From positions 24,600,189-24,664,188 of the forward strand of contig NC_068366.1 of NCBI RefSeq assembly GCF_020536995.1: 64,000 bases of DNA, written 5' to 3'. Below are positions 1 through 12,000 of this stretch, piece by piece. The position numbers and the translations under genes were made by a program. This DNA comes from Dreissena polymorpha (Eukaryota; Mollusca; Bivalvia; Myida; Dreissenidae). Position 1 is the first letter of the stretch. Each line of letters starts with the position of its first letter. Under the pieces are notes generated by a model that saw nothing but the letters and a program-made list of their open reading frames with translations, searched no databases and was not told the origin of the DNA.

Positions 1-393
1 ATGAACATCATTTATAAGAAGACACAATTCTCTGTATACTAGTACACAAATGTCAGCCTGCATTACTAACTTTTTGTACCTGTTATATCGTTTAAAAAAC
101 AACATAAACTCCCCTAACATTTAACTAAACTTTCTAAAATGATTACACTTTTGTTTAAACATACGCTCTAATTAAATATATACATGTTATGCAGTAGCGT
201 CTCTTTACCTTAATCATATATGCAATCATCCTCTACACGTTTGCCCATCCAATGTAACAAGAAATAAAATAAGCATGTTTCTGATTACTATCTAGAGTAA
301 TGTTTGCTCACACCAATGTCATATCTCTTTAAATACCCCTTCGCGTACATGCCACATGTTCTTTTTTCTATTCAGAATACTTTTTGTACTTAC

Positions 394-464
394 CGATTCT
401 TGCATAGACTGCCAGGACCCCTTGTTTTTGTCATCTAATAAATTACTTGCAGACTTGAAAAGTT
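394..464 (-). CDS. Exon: GAIN segment SNLLD..N.GSW
   Basis: 71 nt between acceptor tttcag and donor gtaagt. Encodes LFKSASNLLDDKNKGSWQSM. This matches the conserved 'nLLd..n..sW' step of GAIN domains. It needs one base from the previous exon, whereas the 2638-2838 exon ends in phase 0. Confidence 0.68.
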
Positions 465-3400
465 CTGAAATATCAGGTATAAAACTTCAAATACGTTATA
501 ATTTTAATCGAATAATCCAAATTAGAAATGTATTCATAAAATAATTGCCCAATGCTCTTAACTCTGTACCGAATAATTGGTATGTATAAAAAACATATGA
601 ATCTCAAAAGTATTATATATATTCTAAATTAAAAAATTGATTGGATTTTAAAACAAGAAATATCTTGAAAAAAGATATACGGCGTAAATAGTTTAATGAA
701 TGAGATCAAGGATAGCGAATGTCTTTTTCTGTGCAATTCTTAGCTGCATCACACGCAGTACGGGATGTTACGGGGAGTTTTCGCGGCTTATTTTACATTA
801 TAACATATTGCTGGTCATAAACCTATAGATACAAAACAGAAAACCAAAAGAAGAATGGAAGTGAAATTTAAACATATGAGTCAACCGGCCACACGAGAAC
901 AAACCTGTTTTAGTGGTCTGTCGGGCATTGCTATTTGATTCGATTATTAACAGTATCGAGAATCATCGTGCTCATGCTTAAAGTGATATTATGGGCATTT
1001 TGCACTGTTGAATTGAGCTGAAAAGAATTAACAGGTCAGAATAGTTAGTTAAAATGTGGTTACTGATCAATTATCTGCAACTCACCTTGCTACCAGTAGT
1101 TTATAAAAATATATTTTATATTCGATATTCTTACGTGACCCACCCAGTCCTGTAAGCCGAAATGATCCGTAAAACAATATTGTGTCTTTGTGTCGTATGA
1201 ACAAATCTGCACTAAAACTAAATTTAGGTTCAACTCGTTAACGCATGATCAGTTGTCAAACGAAAGTACGGTTAATATTCAAATGCATTATTTTTCTCTT
1301 TCTGGTATATTGTTTTAGTATGTTGATGCTGCATTAATTACTATAAGTGTATATGAAGTAGAAACATCAAAAATAATCAACGGTTGCGATAGACACCTAT
1401 AAACTGTTACATGCTCATAATATCACTTAGTACATTAGGCAATATGGTGGAATAATTATTGTTAAATTTATTAAAAATAATATTTATCATTGTATTGTTG
1501 AAAACACATTAAGAATCTATTATTGACATACCATAATTATATTGCTGAATATCTTCTTTAACATATTTCTGGTCTAAAGAAAATTCCAGGTCACCTAGTT
1601 CACGGATAGCGTCTTTATTATATAACGATTATTTTACTGACCGCGAACTCCGGTGATGACCTGTATATAAACTCTGAATGTCCGCGACTTGACCCGAAAC
1701 CTCGCGGGTTGAAATGCAATTCTTTAAAGTGAGGCCTCGCTTCCACTGCTCTTTATACTTTTACATGTTAACATGTTGACAGGAATATGGAAGTAAGTAC
1801 TAAATATGAGAACATAGCCTTTTAAGTATAAACGCTTTTGCGCTGGTAATACTCTGAAAATAAAAGGTGTACGCACAAACTGTATTGATGTCGAGAATTG
1901 AGTGTAAAACTGTTCTATCTATTAGGCCTTTTCATTAGAGATAAATTGTTTCATACAGTAAAACAGTGTTACAAAGACGCGGATATGTTTCCAATGTTCT
2001 GGTGGTATACTCAAATCAGCCAATGGAATAAATGAAGTGTATTCATTCGTACCTAGCCGCGGGAACTTTTATTTGAATTTTATTGGACACTTACAAAGGT
2101 CAAGTCAGGGTGAAAAGCTGGCTTATGCAGCTTACGCCGAAAAATCCGAATTGATCTTAAAGATTCCTAATTGATAGAAAGTACGTATTAAGAAACGTTT
2201 TGACAAGTTTTAAAACAACAAATAAGTCAGAGGGAATATGTTGACCGTAAATGCATTCATCAAAGTGGTATTTTACAAATACAATTTCAAAGTTTTAGTT
2301 TCAAGAATATTTCGCTTTAAATAAACTTATTTAAATTAATAGTTTCTGTTATACCGTTTTTTGCCACAATACATTTATACTTATTTTGATATTGTGTTCA
2401 CCGATTATAAGAGAAGTACGCGTTTTTAACATTAGAAACTACAGCTATTCGCCTAATTGAATTTTTATTTACGTGATGCCATTCCTTTAAATTAATAACA
2501 TTGTTAGCAATGAAACGATTTGATAAACATATTGTTTAACACATGATAATGTCGTGTTCAATAATAGGCAGATTTTTTTCTCATTTCAATCAGTGTTGAA
2601 CTACAGAATTAGGGTATCATATGACTTATAATAATACCTTGGCAACATCTGGTGTAACTAAGCCTTTCTCTTCTACAAGGTTTGCGACAGTTTCCAGTGA
2701 ACTCGATATCGAGATGATCTCGGCATTGGTCAGTAGTGAAGATGCATTTGTTTGCTGATCTTGATTTGTCACATTTGCTATTTGAGTCAACGCGTCTACT
2801 ACATCAGACGTCGTGGAATTAGCTTGTAAGCTGTCAACCTTATATAAACAATATAGGTTTACAATCACAAAACCCGAATTTATATCAGTTATGAATAGTC
2901 AGAATGCCTGAATACAAGTTTAGTGTTTTATTTGGGATGACCTTTTCGGTTTATATCTGTTTTGTTTTCTTACTTCCGCCATTTCCGACGAATGATTAAG
3001 TATATACTTTAAGATAAAGTGGTATATTATTTTATTGCCACCATGGGTTTGTAAGCACAGAATGTGCAGTAAACATGATTTGAAAAATGTTTAATGAAAC
3101 TATAAGCACTATAAGTTCTAAACTTATAACCCCAGTAAAGTATATAGGAAACGTGTTATAAAACGTTAACCTAAAATTAAAATTTGCATATATGTCAGCT
3201 TACATTTGAGTTTGCAACTTGCTCCGTTCGTATAAATACATGTATGCCTTAGTTGTGCATTTGTGCCGATATGAACCTGTCAGATTGTCCAAAACGTTAT
3301 TATAACAATATATCGTGTAAATAAACAAGCCTTTTTAAGCTAACGTATATGGGCTGTTTTACGTTTGTTAGCGTTTATGTGGTTTTCGATATGCATTAAT

Positions 3401-4505
3401 ATAATAGTAAGGTACTTAAAGGGAGATAAAAAGCCAAATTTGAATAGTCATGTTGTGAATTTGTTTTCCCAAACTAAATTTTGTAAAATAATTTTAAAAT
3501 ATTATCAATAATAATGCATACTATAAAAACCATGAATACTTTGAGATGTGCGCACTAACAATTAGCCATGAATGCTTAGCGCTTAAATACAACCAAATCT
3601 CATTACCACAATAAGCACGTTGTTCACGGCAGGTCTAATACAGTTGTAATTTGGAAGCTGCCACTTCCCATCCTCCAGGCACTTCCTTGTAACATTACCT
3701 GCAATAACACGCAATTATCGCAAACACTCGACGCAGTTGGGACAATACAAAATTGATGATTCATTACATCAAAAACTAGAGGACAAGAAATAAATGTGCT
3801 TTGTACATCCATTACCGTTAAAACCGGCCTCACACGATTGCGTTCGCATTTCTCCCGCTAAAACCTCACCCCAGTCCATACCTCGACTATCGGTATTTGC
3901 AGTACACACTACTATTTGGCTTCCTAAGTATAAATATAAATACATAAATATATTGTCGTTCATTACCGACAAATATAACGTCATTGACTTATCTAACTGT
4001 TGAAAACAAAATAATAATTTAAACAAATCTCTTTCAGTGATAGCACATGCCATCTATGGTGGAGCAATATATAACCTTAACAAGCATGCGGGGAAATAAA
4101 AAATATCCGTTTGTATAACGTGCAGTTATTCCTGCCAAAAAGAATGTGACATAAAAAGATGAACGACATATATCACTTTAATCAAAACTCAAATTGTACG
4201 AAAGATAATGTATTTAAATAATAAATATATAAATAAAAATATAATACATAAATAAATATATAAATAATAAAAGGAAACGTTTCAATTAATTAAACAAATC
4301 AGTGTGTCTGCATATAATTTGTATTACCGTTTTTAGCGCATGTTGGTTGTACTCCAGACCACGTGCCCGTATTTTGACAAATTCTAGATGTATCACCAAC
4401 CAGTTTAAAATCCCTCGTTACAACTGTAGTTAGCAACAGCTTCAAATTTTGTACCGGCATTTAGTACAACATCACCATTGTCAGGTTTCGAAAGAGGTCC
4501 GCATT
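394..4505 (-). CDS. Adhesion-GPCR-like receptor, partial (sushi-HRM-GAIN exons)
   Basis: Five minus-strand exons with good splice sites spell the extracellular part of an adhesion G-protein-coupled receptor. In transcript order they are a sushi/CCP module (4505-4328), an HRM hormone-receptor-motif module split over two exons (3923-3816, 3698-3607), a GAIN-type helical segment (2838-2638) and a further GAIN segment (464-394) with the typical SNLLD..N.GSW pattern. The first four junctions agree in phase (1-1, 1-1, 1-0, 0-0). The GPS cleavage site and seven-helix domain would lie beyond the left edge and are not seen. In this family GAIN/GPS autoproteolysis tethers an adhesive ectodomain to a signalling 7TM part; ligand and tissue cannot be read here. 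Oddities: the sushi exon carries one extra base, and the 71-nt exon is one base out of phase with the 201-nt exon, so a small exon is missing or there is another indel. Family call fairly sure; the exact subfamily is not. Confidence 0.72.
465..2637. other. Intron of receptor gene, no further exon recognised
   Basis: AT-rich, with no convincing exon, RNA gene or named repeat. A small missing exon of the receptor could be here because the flanking exons disagree by one base in phase. Confidence 0.4.
2638..2838 (-). CDS. Exon: GAIN subdomain A helices
   Basis: 201 nt, 67 codons, phase 0-0. Helical and rich in Ser/Thr/Asn with several N-glycosylation sequons (NVT, NAS). The stretches VVDALTQIANVTN and LETVANLVEEKGLVTPDV are typical of the alpha-helical part of GAIN that follows HRM in adhesion GPCRs. 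Confidence 0.65.
3607..3698 (-). CDS. Exon: HRM domain, second half
   Basis: 92 nt, phase 1-0. Encodes NVTRKCLEDGKWQLPNYNC plus a short linker. The R.C...G.W..P....C pattern is the conserved end of the HRM domain. Acceptor attgcag, donor gtaatg. Confidence 0.75.
3816..3923 (-). CDS. Exon: HRM domain, first half
   Basis: 108 nt, phase 1-1. Encodes CTANTDSRGMDWGEVLAGE followed by TQSCEAGFNG. The W and the C..GF.G spacing match the first half of the hormone-receptor motif found between lectin/sushi modules and GAIN in adhesion GPCRs. Acceptor tacttag, donor gtaatg. Confidence 0.7.
4328..4505 (-). CDS. Exon: sushi/CCP domain (one-base frameshift)
   Basis: Reads ECGPLSKPDNGDVVLNAG, then YSCNEGF, then (after one surplus base in the T-run that is AAAA at 4407-4410 on the plus strand) KLVGDTSRICQNTGTWSG and QPTCAKN. 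The four cysteines and the GxWSG...PxC ending are the sushi signature. Length is 178 nt; 177 is expected for a phase 1-1 module exon, which supports one extra base. Donor at 4327-4326. Confidence 0.72.
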
Positions 4506-4617
4506 CTAATAGAAACATGGTACAAATTATCGCAAAAAAGAAGTCTTGCTCCTCGTTTAAATCAATCCTGGTAATACAACAATAAAAGTGACAAATCTAA
4601 CTAAACTGTATACTCAT

Positions 4618-5684
4618 GAACTCCGCCATGGCCGGTCCTAAGCCGCATGAAAAGGAGGAGGGTTGTGCTCAGGGGCCAGCACCCCAGTCACATAACAAAT
4701 ACACACGCTACAAAAACCAAAACCAAAAAAAACGAACAATGCCGTAACCAAGGATGGAAGCACGCCAAGAAACCTGGACCTAAAGACAGCTAATCACCGA
4801 GTATCAGGATATCCTTGGACCAAAGGCATCACGGCGGGTGGGCTGCTAGAATGTCAGGACACTCTAACATACCGGAAAGCTAGCCCAAGGGTGAAGGAGA
4901 AGGAGAGTTACGGAAACACGCGTGTTAGGAGTAGGTTATGCGAAATGGACAGGCACTGAAAAGAGACAGCTTGCATCAGGACAAACTATAGCCTTCTCAG
5001 GAAGATCAGATGACCAGCACGATCGAGGAGTAGATCTGATTATGGAACAAGAAGCACACAAAGCCTGCTAGAGTGAAAGCCTATCAACGAAAAACTCGTT
5101 TCAGCAAGATTCAACTCTGTATACGCTAAATTCACTATTCTAGTTTGCTATGCACTGACAGAAGTTGCGGAAGATACAGACAAAGACGCATTCTATGACC
5201 ATTACAAGAGGTCATTGAATCAACACCATACCATGATGTCCTTCTTGTCTTAGGAGATTTGAATGCGACTGTCGAACAGGACAGTACAGGTATGGAATCC
5301 ACAATGGGCACACCGGGACACGGAATAAGGAAACAATGGTGCGGGATTGGTAGAGCTATGAAAGAAAACAATACTGGTTTTACACACAAGAACATTCAAA
5401 AGGTAACATGTAAGTCACCAGAATGACAAACCAGTTACCAGATTGACCATATCATCATCACAGGAGATGGAGGGCTGTTTGCAAGATGTAAGAACGATGG
5501 GGAGCAGATGTTGGCAGCAATCATACACTCGTCATAGCCAAATTTAAAGTTAAAGTTGAAAAGAGTCAAAGAAAAGGAGAACAAAGGAATCCACGCCCTT
5601 GATGTAGGAAAGCTCCAAGATCCAGTGGTCAAGAGAAACTTCCAGATCGAGCTTAAAAAAGGTTTAGTCTGTTTAATGACCAGC
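4618..5684 (+). mobile_element. Decayed LINE, endonuclease region, cut by the assembly gap
   Basis: The plus strand carries the remains of an APE-type endonuclease in shifting frames. NVRTL at about 4850 is the usual N-terminal WNVRTM-type motif. KWTGTEKRQLASGQTIAFSG follows at about 4940-5005. YHDVLLVLGDLNATVEQD at about 5228-5281 contains the GDxNA catalytic motif, and QIDHIII at about 5439-5459 is the SDH-like motif. Several frameshifts and stops make it non-functional. This endonuclease is the type often annotated in molluscs as 'craniofacial development protein 2-like', i.e. RTE/BovB-like, but I cannot fix the clade without the reverse transcriptase, which would lie in or past the gap. 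No continuation is seen after 5784. Confidence 0.78.
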
Positions 5685-5784
5685 NNNNNNNNNNNNNNNN
5701 NNNNNNNNNNNNNNNNNNNNNNNNNNNNNNNNNNNNNNNNNNNNNNNNNNNNNNNNNNNNNNNNNNNNNNNNNNNNNNNNNNNN
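5685..5784. other. Assembly gap of 100 N
   Basis: Exactly 100 Ns, the conventional size for a gap of unknown length. It interrupts the LINE, which is absent on the right side, so real sequence is missing here. Confidence 0.98.
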
Positions 5785-5920
5785 ATTAATGTTCATAATC
5801 ATTGAAATTTACGGATTTTTTTAAGCTCAATTCAGTATATTCATTTATCATTACCATTATAAAGTTTTTTGGAATGTGATATGGGAAAATCTTTTGTAAA
5901 GTTATAAGTGTATATTTCAG

Positions 5921-6050
5921 GAAAATGGACCCGTACAAAAACAGTAAACGGCCCTGCTCAGGAACCTCCTGGGAGCCTGTTCATGAAAGGACCCGCGACC
6001 GGTCGGGGGGCGGCGACTATGCTAGCCTCTCACGCATACGGGATAAAAAT
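5921..6050 (+). CDS. PLEKHA-like exon (linker)
   Basis: Acceptor tatatttcag, donor gtaaga. The favoured frame reads SWEPVHERTRDRSGGGDYAS then LSRIRDKN and ends in phase 0. A second frame is also open, so the reading is not certain. No recognised domain. Confidence 0.55.
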
Positions 6051-9000
6051 GTAAGAGATAGTCATGCTATAATACTCTATAAGAAACTACAAGGCTGTTC
6101 CTGAAAGCATTTGCACACATAATTTTCTTATGTGTTTGGATGAAGCTATTACATTTCGAGCACATTTGCTTATTATGTAATAAGCTCTTTGTAGAGATGT
6201 GGCCATTGTTGATTTTTCATTGAGTGTTTTGTATACTGAGCAAAGCACATAGAAATTAATATATGAAAAAAAATGTTGTGAAGAGAAGAGGATGTCTGAC
6301 CTCATGAATATCTTTGTATATTCTAAACTGATGTGAATATGAATCAAGTGAAGGATATACGTATGTTGATAATAGTGTGGTATCCCTTTCCAGACCAGCA
6401 ACTGTCGGAGGACCCTGGCACTGGAGAGAGGATTGAGCCCCGACAGGCAGTCCCTAACCAACTGTCCCCTAGCAGCTGCAGCGCCCAGACCTCTATGTGG
6501 ACGTGCCACACACCTATGTCAACGTGTATGACCGTCACAAGTTAGAGGTAGGGCTGCGAGACAATGGTCTATTTAAGTCATTATGATGGAATAATATTTC
6601 AGTTATAATGCTTTGAGCTTTTTGCTAGCTGAACTCAATTGTTTGGATAGATATTTTACATGACGAGTTGAAAATCATTTTGGTTACTTGAGAGAAAGAT
6701 TCCTTTTATATTAAAATCTCTTATACCACTTGTATTGAAAAATAACAAAAAATGTCTTGGGGTAAAGTGAAAAAAATTAAAAAGCCGTCTCAATTTTCTG
6801 GAGATGACGAATCAAACAAATCATTAAATATTTTTTATTGATTAACTACAAATCTGTTGTCTGTTATTTTATATTTTACTTTCTGAGAAGGCTATTTACT
6901 GTGAACAAGCCACTCCACTTCAAACTATTCAGATTAGTCTTGGAGACATGGTGACCATGTTTTTTATTTTATTTAAAGTCCAATACAGCATCCAGTTTCT
7001 TTAAGACCTGCCCCAGATCTGCCGTCTCGCCCTCCTCTGCCAGCAGAGATGCGCCCAAGGCTGGTCGAGGACATCATTGCCAAGACCCACTCCCCCAACA
7101 CCAGCGTGAGATGATCATGGCTGAACGGAACCTTGAACTGCGCATGAAGCAGCCTTCATTCTTCAACTATCCACACCCGACAGGGAGGCACTGCCAAAAT
7201 TTCCACAGCCAGGGGTATGATTTGGTTTTCTAAGCTGTCTGACGAGTTATTCACTGCTGTTTTATTTATTATTTCATTAGGTTTGTGAGTTTCAAGAAAT
7301 TTAGCTCTTGGTGTATTATTTAACAATAATCATGATTTTTTGTTTTACAAGTCATGCATTTTCTTTGTCAAGTACTATATTAAGCTATTTTACTGTTGAT
7401 CTTTAAATACGATTTATACTGTGTGCTATTAGATTACAATAATAAGAATATGCATTTATGAACAATGACATTAGTGATATATTTTAAGTCTAAAAAAGGA
7501 TTTTCTTCCTTATTGTTTTTGTAGTTTATGCCCCCGGTAGGGTGGCATACAGCAGTTGAATAGGCTGCAACGAATCCAAAAAAATTTTGTGTCGGATCGA
7601 ATCCGAATCCAAATATGGTTTCTTGCAGTTTTTCGGATCCTCAGATAAGAGAAAATTAGAATTTTCTGTCTAAATTAAAGTAATTATTGTTTTAGAAGTA
7701 TAATTGACAAAAAACATTAAACATTATAACAAAAAACATAACACATTTCTCGGTTAACATTGTAGCGATGTCCAAATAAAACGAAACCTTAACGCTTATT
7801 CACTTAATAGTTGCTTGTTAAAATACACTTTTCACTGTTCATAAGTTTGATGTTTGTTTTCACAAAAATTAACATATCAACATTGCCCGGGTCCAGGCAA
7901 GCCCTATGAGCACTGACAGAGTCCCCTGCTGTGGAGAAGATTCTCTCACGGGCACTGAGGTTCCTGCATTACAAGATTGCATTTAAACTTAGTATATGAC
8001 TTTCAAGACAATACATTTGCAGGATTACAATTTGACAGGTCGCGAAATTATGCAAAATTTACCTAATCAACTTCTAGCCGCACTGGATCCACTACCGTTG
8101 TTTTTTAATACAACTCAGAAAGACAATAGGATTGAAAAATACTTATTGCCATTATAAATTGCATGTAATGTGTAGATCCTCAATGATTTCGAATTAGTTT
8201 GCTTCGGGACTCATACGAAAAATGTGTAATGACAATAAAGGATCTCGAATGATCTGCTATTTGACTGTCACTGTCAATAAATATCCATATTACACGTATG
8301 ATTTATCTTTTAAACAGAACCAGTCTGTATAAAAAACAATACTTATGAAAACAGCGCTATGGTAGGTACATACAACTATGAAAATAAATAATGCGGATCC
8401 GTAACGAAATTTGTAATGGTAAATAAAGGCGATGAAGTCAAATATTTTCCGTAATGGACCATAATGCAATTAAAGATACCGATCTCATATCGTATATTCG
8501 ATATTGGGTACCCGTTGCAGCCTACAGTTGAACTGTCCGTCAGTATGTCAGTCTGTCCGTCCGTCGAAAAAACTTTAACGTGGTCATAACCTTTGCAATA
8601 TTGAAGAAAGCAATTGATATTTTGCATGCATGTGTACTCATGAAGCTGCACATTTAATGGTGGTAGTTCAAAGTCAAGGTCATCCTTCAGGTCAAAGGTA
8701 AAAAAAAAAAATAACATTATTTTATTTTAAAGCAGCGTTCTCATGAAGCTGCACATTTTGAGTGGTGGGGAAGTTCAAGGTCAAGGTTATCCTTCAAGTC
8801 AAAGGTCAAAAACTAAATTATTTTTATTTCAAAGCGGCGCAATAGGGGGCATTGTGTTTCTGAGAACACATCCTTGTTTTAGTATGCTTTTAATAAATAA
8901 TGCTAATGTATTTTTTTATGAATCTATTATAAGCCATGTCACTTCAAAGCTTACATAATTTTTGTTATCTTATAAAAACTGCACTTCACTGTGTTATTTG

Positions 9001-12000
9001 GCCTTAACATAATCATACCTACGAATGTGCAAGAAATATAATATATGTTTTATGTCACCTTTCAGGACAGCCCAAGGTCACAGACGTCTCAGAGGTCACA
9101 AAGGTCACAGAAACCTTTGTACCCCAGCAACCAGGTTAGTTGGACAGAAGGGCATTGTTTTGTAGAAGGTTGCGGTTCATAATCATGAGTTCAAAACTAA
9201 TTGAAATGGTTTATTTGTAAACAAATCTGCATTTTTTATGGAGGAAATGTTGCTGAAACAAACACATCTTGCCATTGTTAAATTACTTACCCACTAATGA
9301 CCACCTTGAGGATTATAAAAATGAATAATAATATAATTTCATGCCAGTTATCTGTATAAAGATCCCCCGTGATACTCACCTTGTGTTAGTAGGTAGTCTC
9401 TAAAAAGCATGGGCTGTTCTTCAACCAAGTACATGCTGTTTTGTGTTTGTGAGATATAGTTGCAGAATTTGTAACCAAAAATAAAACAGAGAAAAATACG
9501 ACAATACATCCTCAAAAAAATGTTCAGCCAATATGTTTTTCATTAATACTGATAAATATTTATGGGTGTATCAATTATAAGTTTCTAGTATAATATATTT
9601 CTCTGCACATGCTAAAATTGGCTTTAACATTTCCCACCTGACAGCAATAAATCATTCAAGCATTGTTTTAACTACAAATTACTCTTCAAGTTATTGTTCC
9701 TAATTTGTATATTAATACAATGCATAAATGTGACACTCAAATATATCCAATAAATGTTGTCACTAAATCCTTGTTCCTTTGAATGTGAATGCACACTAGT
9801 CTACAGATGCAATGCACTCCTTAGGTTTGCAGTATCTATAACGTTAACACGGTGTCCATGTCCTGGTAACACTGCTTGTGGATGTTTGGTTGTAAGTCTG
9901 TCTTGGCAGTCTGTGAAGTGTTAAATAAAAAAGACACAGAAAGTAATTACACTTTTTTTCATTTCAGCTCGACTATATATATGAAATATATATAGTAGAG
10001 CTATCCTACTCACCCTGGTGTCGGCGTGACCGTCTGCGTTAGGTGTACCGTTAGCGTAGTGTTAGCGTCTGCGTTAGCGTGCAAATGTTAAAGTTTTCGT
10101 ACTACCCCAAATTTTCTTTGTCCCTTGACATATTCCTTTCATATTTGCATTCTTGTTTACCAACATGACCCCAACCTATAAACAAGAGCAGAAAACTCTA
10201 TCAAGCATTTTGTCATAATTATGGCCCCTTTCCACTTAGAATATGCAGCAAATGTTAAAGTTTGCGTACTACCCCAACTATTTTCAATGTCCCTTGATAT
10301 ATTGCTTTCATATTTTGCATACTTGTTTACCAACATGACCCCAACATAAAACAAGAGAGAAAACTCTATCAAGCATTTTGTCATAATATGGCCCCTTTCC
10401 ACTTAGAATATGCAGCAAATGTTAAAGTTTGCGTACTACCCCAACTATTTTCAATGTCCCTTGACATATTGCTTTCATATTTTGCATACTTGTTTACCAA
10501 CATCACCCCAACCTATAAACAAAAGCAGACAACTCTATCAAGCATTTTGTTATAATTATTGCCCCTTTTATTCTTAGAATATGCATATTATTGATAAATC
10601 TATGTAAAACTTTGCGTATTACCCAAATAAATTTCCTATATCCTTTGACATATTGCTTTTATATGTTGCATACTTGTTTACCAACAAGAGCAGACCACTG
10701 TATCAAGCATTTTGACATAATTATGGCCCCTTTTACACTTAGATAATTGAACATTTTGCTTAAATTGCCATAACTTCTTTATTTATGATCACATTTTATT
10801 ATTACTTTGACAAAACAACACTTACCTGAATACCACAATAGGTTCCACCGAAACAATACCCCACGCCCCTACCCAGAATTTTTTTTTTAAACATCATTCA
10901 AAAAATTACCACACCCCACATTATACCCCCCTCCACCCCCCCCCCAAAAATTATTTTTTATTTTTACTTTTTTTATTTTGAAACATTGTCTAATAAATGA
11001 CCACACCACATTATACCCCTTTCAACCCCCCCCCCCCAAAAAAAACAAAAACAATTATTATTTTTTTTTTTTGAAAGATCGTCTATATATTATTGAATAT
11101 GAACAATTCCCCATGATGGCTTTTGTTATACTGTCAAGCACTCGAATAGTCGAGCGCGCTGTCCTCTGACAGCTCTTGTTCATTAAAATTATCAAATGTT
11201 AGCTTTGCTTATTCTACTTCTTTAATCTTTTACTTGCTGGAAATAGTTTAAGTCAACCTAGAAGTGATAAAAATAATATGTATGGTAGGCTAGACTGTGT
11301 TGGTTCTGATTGTAGCTAGATTTTATTTAAAGATGCAGGTCACTTTACAGACTGGCAACTTGTTACTGTTTGCTGTGTGTTTTTGTTGTAGACATAGCAA
11401 GTATGTATAGGTCACAAGAACCAAATCAACTATACGACCCCAACAACTCCTATCTGAAGCCATCTGACCAATATGACCAGAACTACAATGTGAACACTTC
11501 TACCCTATCAAGCAACTTAAATGACAGTGATACCACTCTCACAAACGAAGATGAACGTAATGACAAGATCAATGAATTCTACGGACTGGGAAAATACAAC
11601 ACAAAAGGTGCTTATCCTCAGAAAGAGAAGACCCGATTCATGTCTGATATTGATGTACGGTCAAACACGATGCCATCTAAACCTCTCACAGGGGTGACAG
11701 GAGAGAAGGATTTCCGTCTGAGAAGCTTGCCTGAGCATGTTCAGTCAATGCCTGCCTTGTACCACGAGCAACAGCCTCTGTCCAGTGTGGTCCCAGACAG
11801 GAACGCTGTCATTAACAGTTACATAGACCTTGCCCCCAGCAGCAGGCCTTCAGACAGTAGCCAAGTAAACGGGCATGATACCACTGACACTATGGATAGG
11901 AAGTCTGCTTTCCTTCCGGCCCCTCTCTTCTCAGGGAGCAGTTCCCTACAGAGGATCCCTAGTAGTGACCTAGGTGCCCCGGAGTACAGCAGGCCTTTGA

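Noticed and set aside
8743-8958. Short plus-strand frame in the tandem-core element
   Set aside because: Repeat-derived; the same translation pattern recurs in other copies (for example near 48130).
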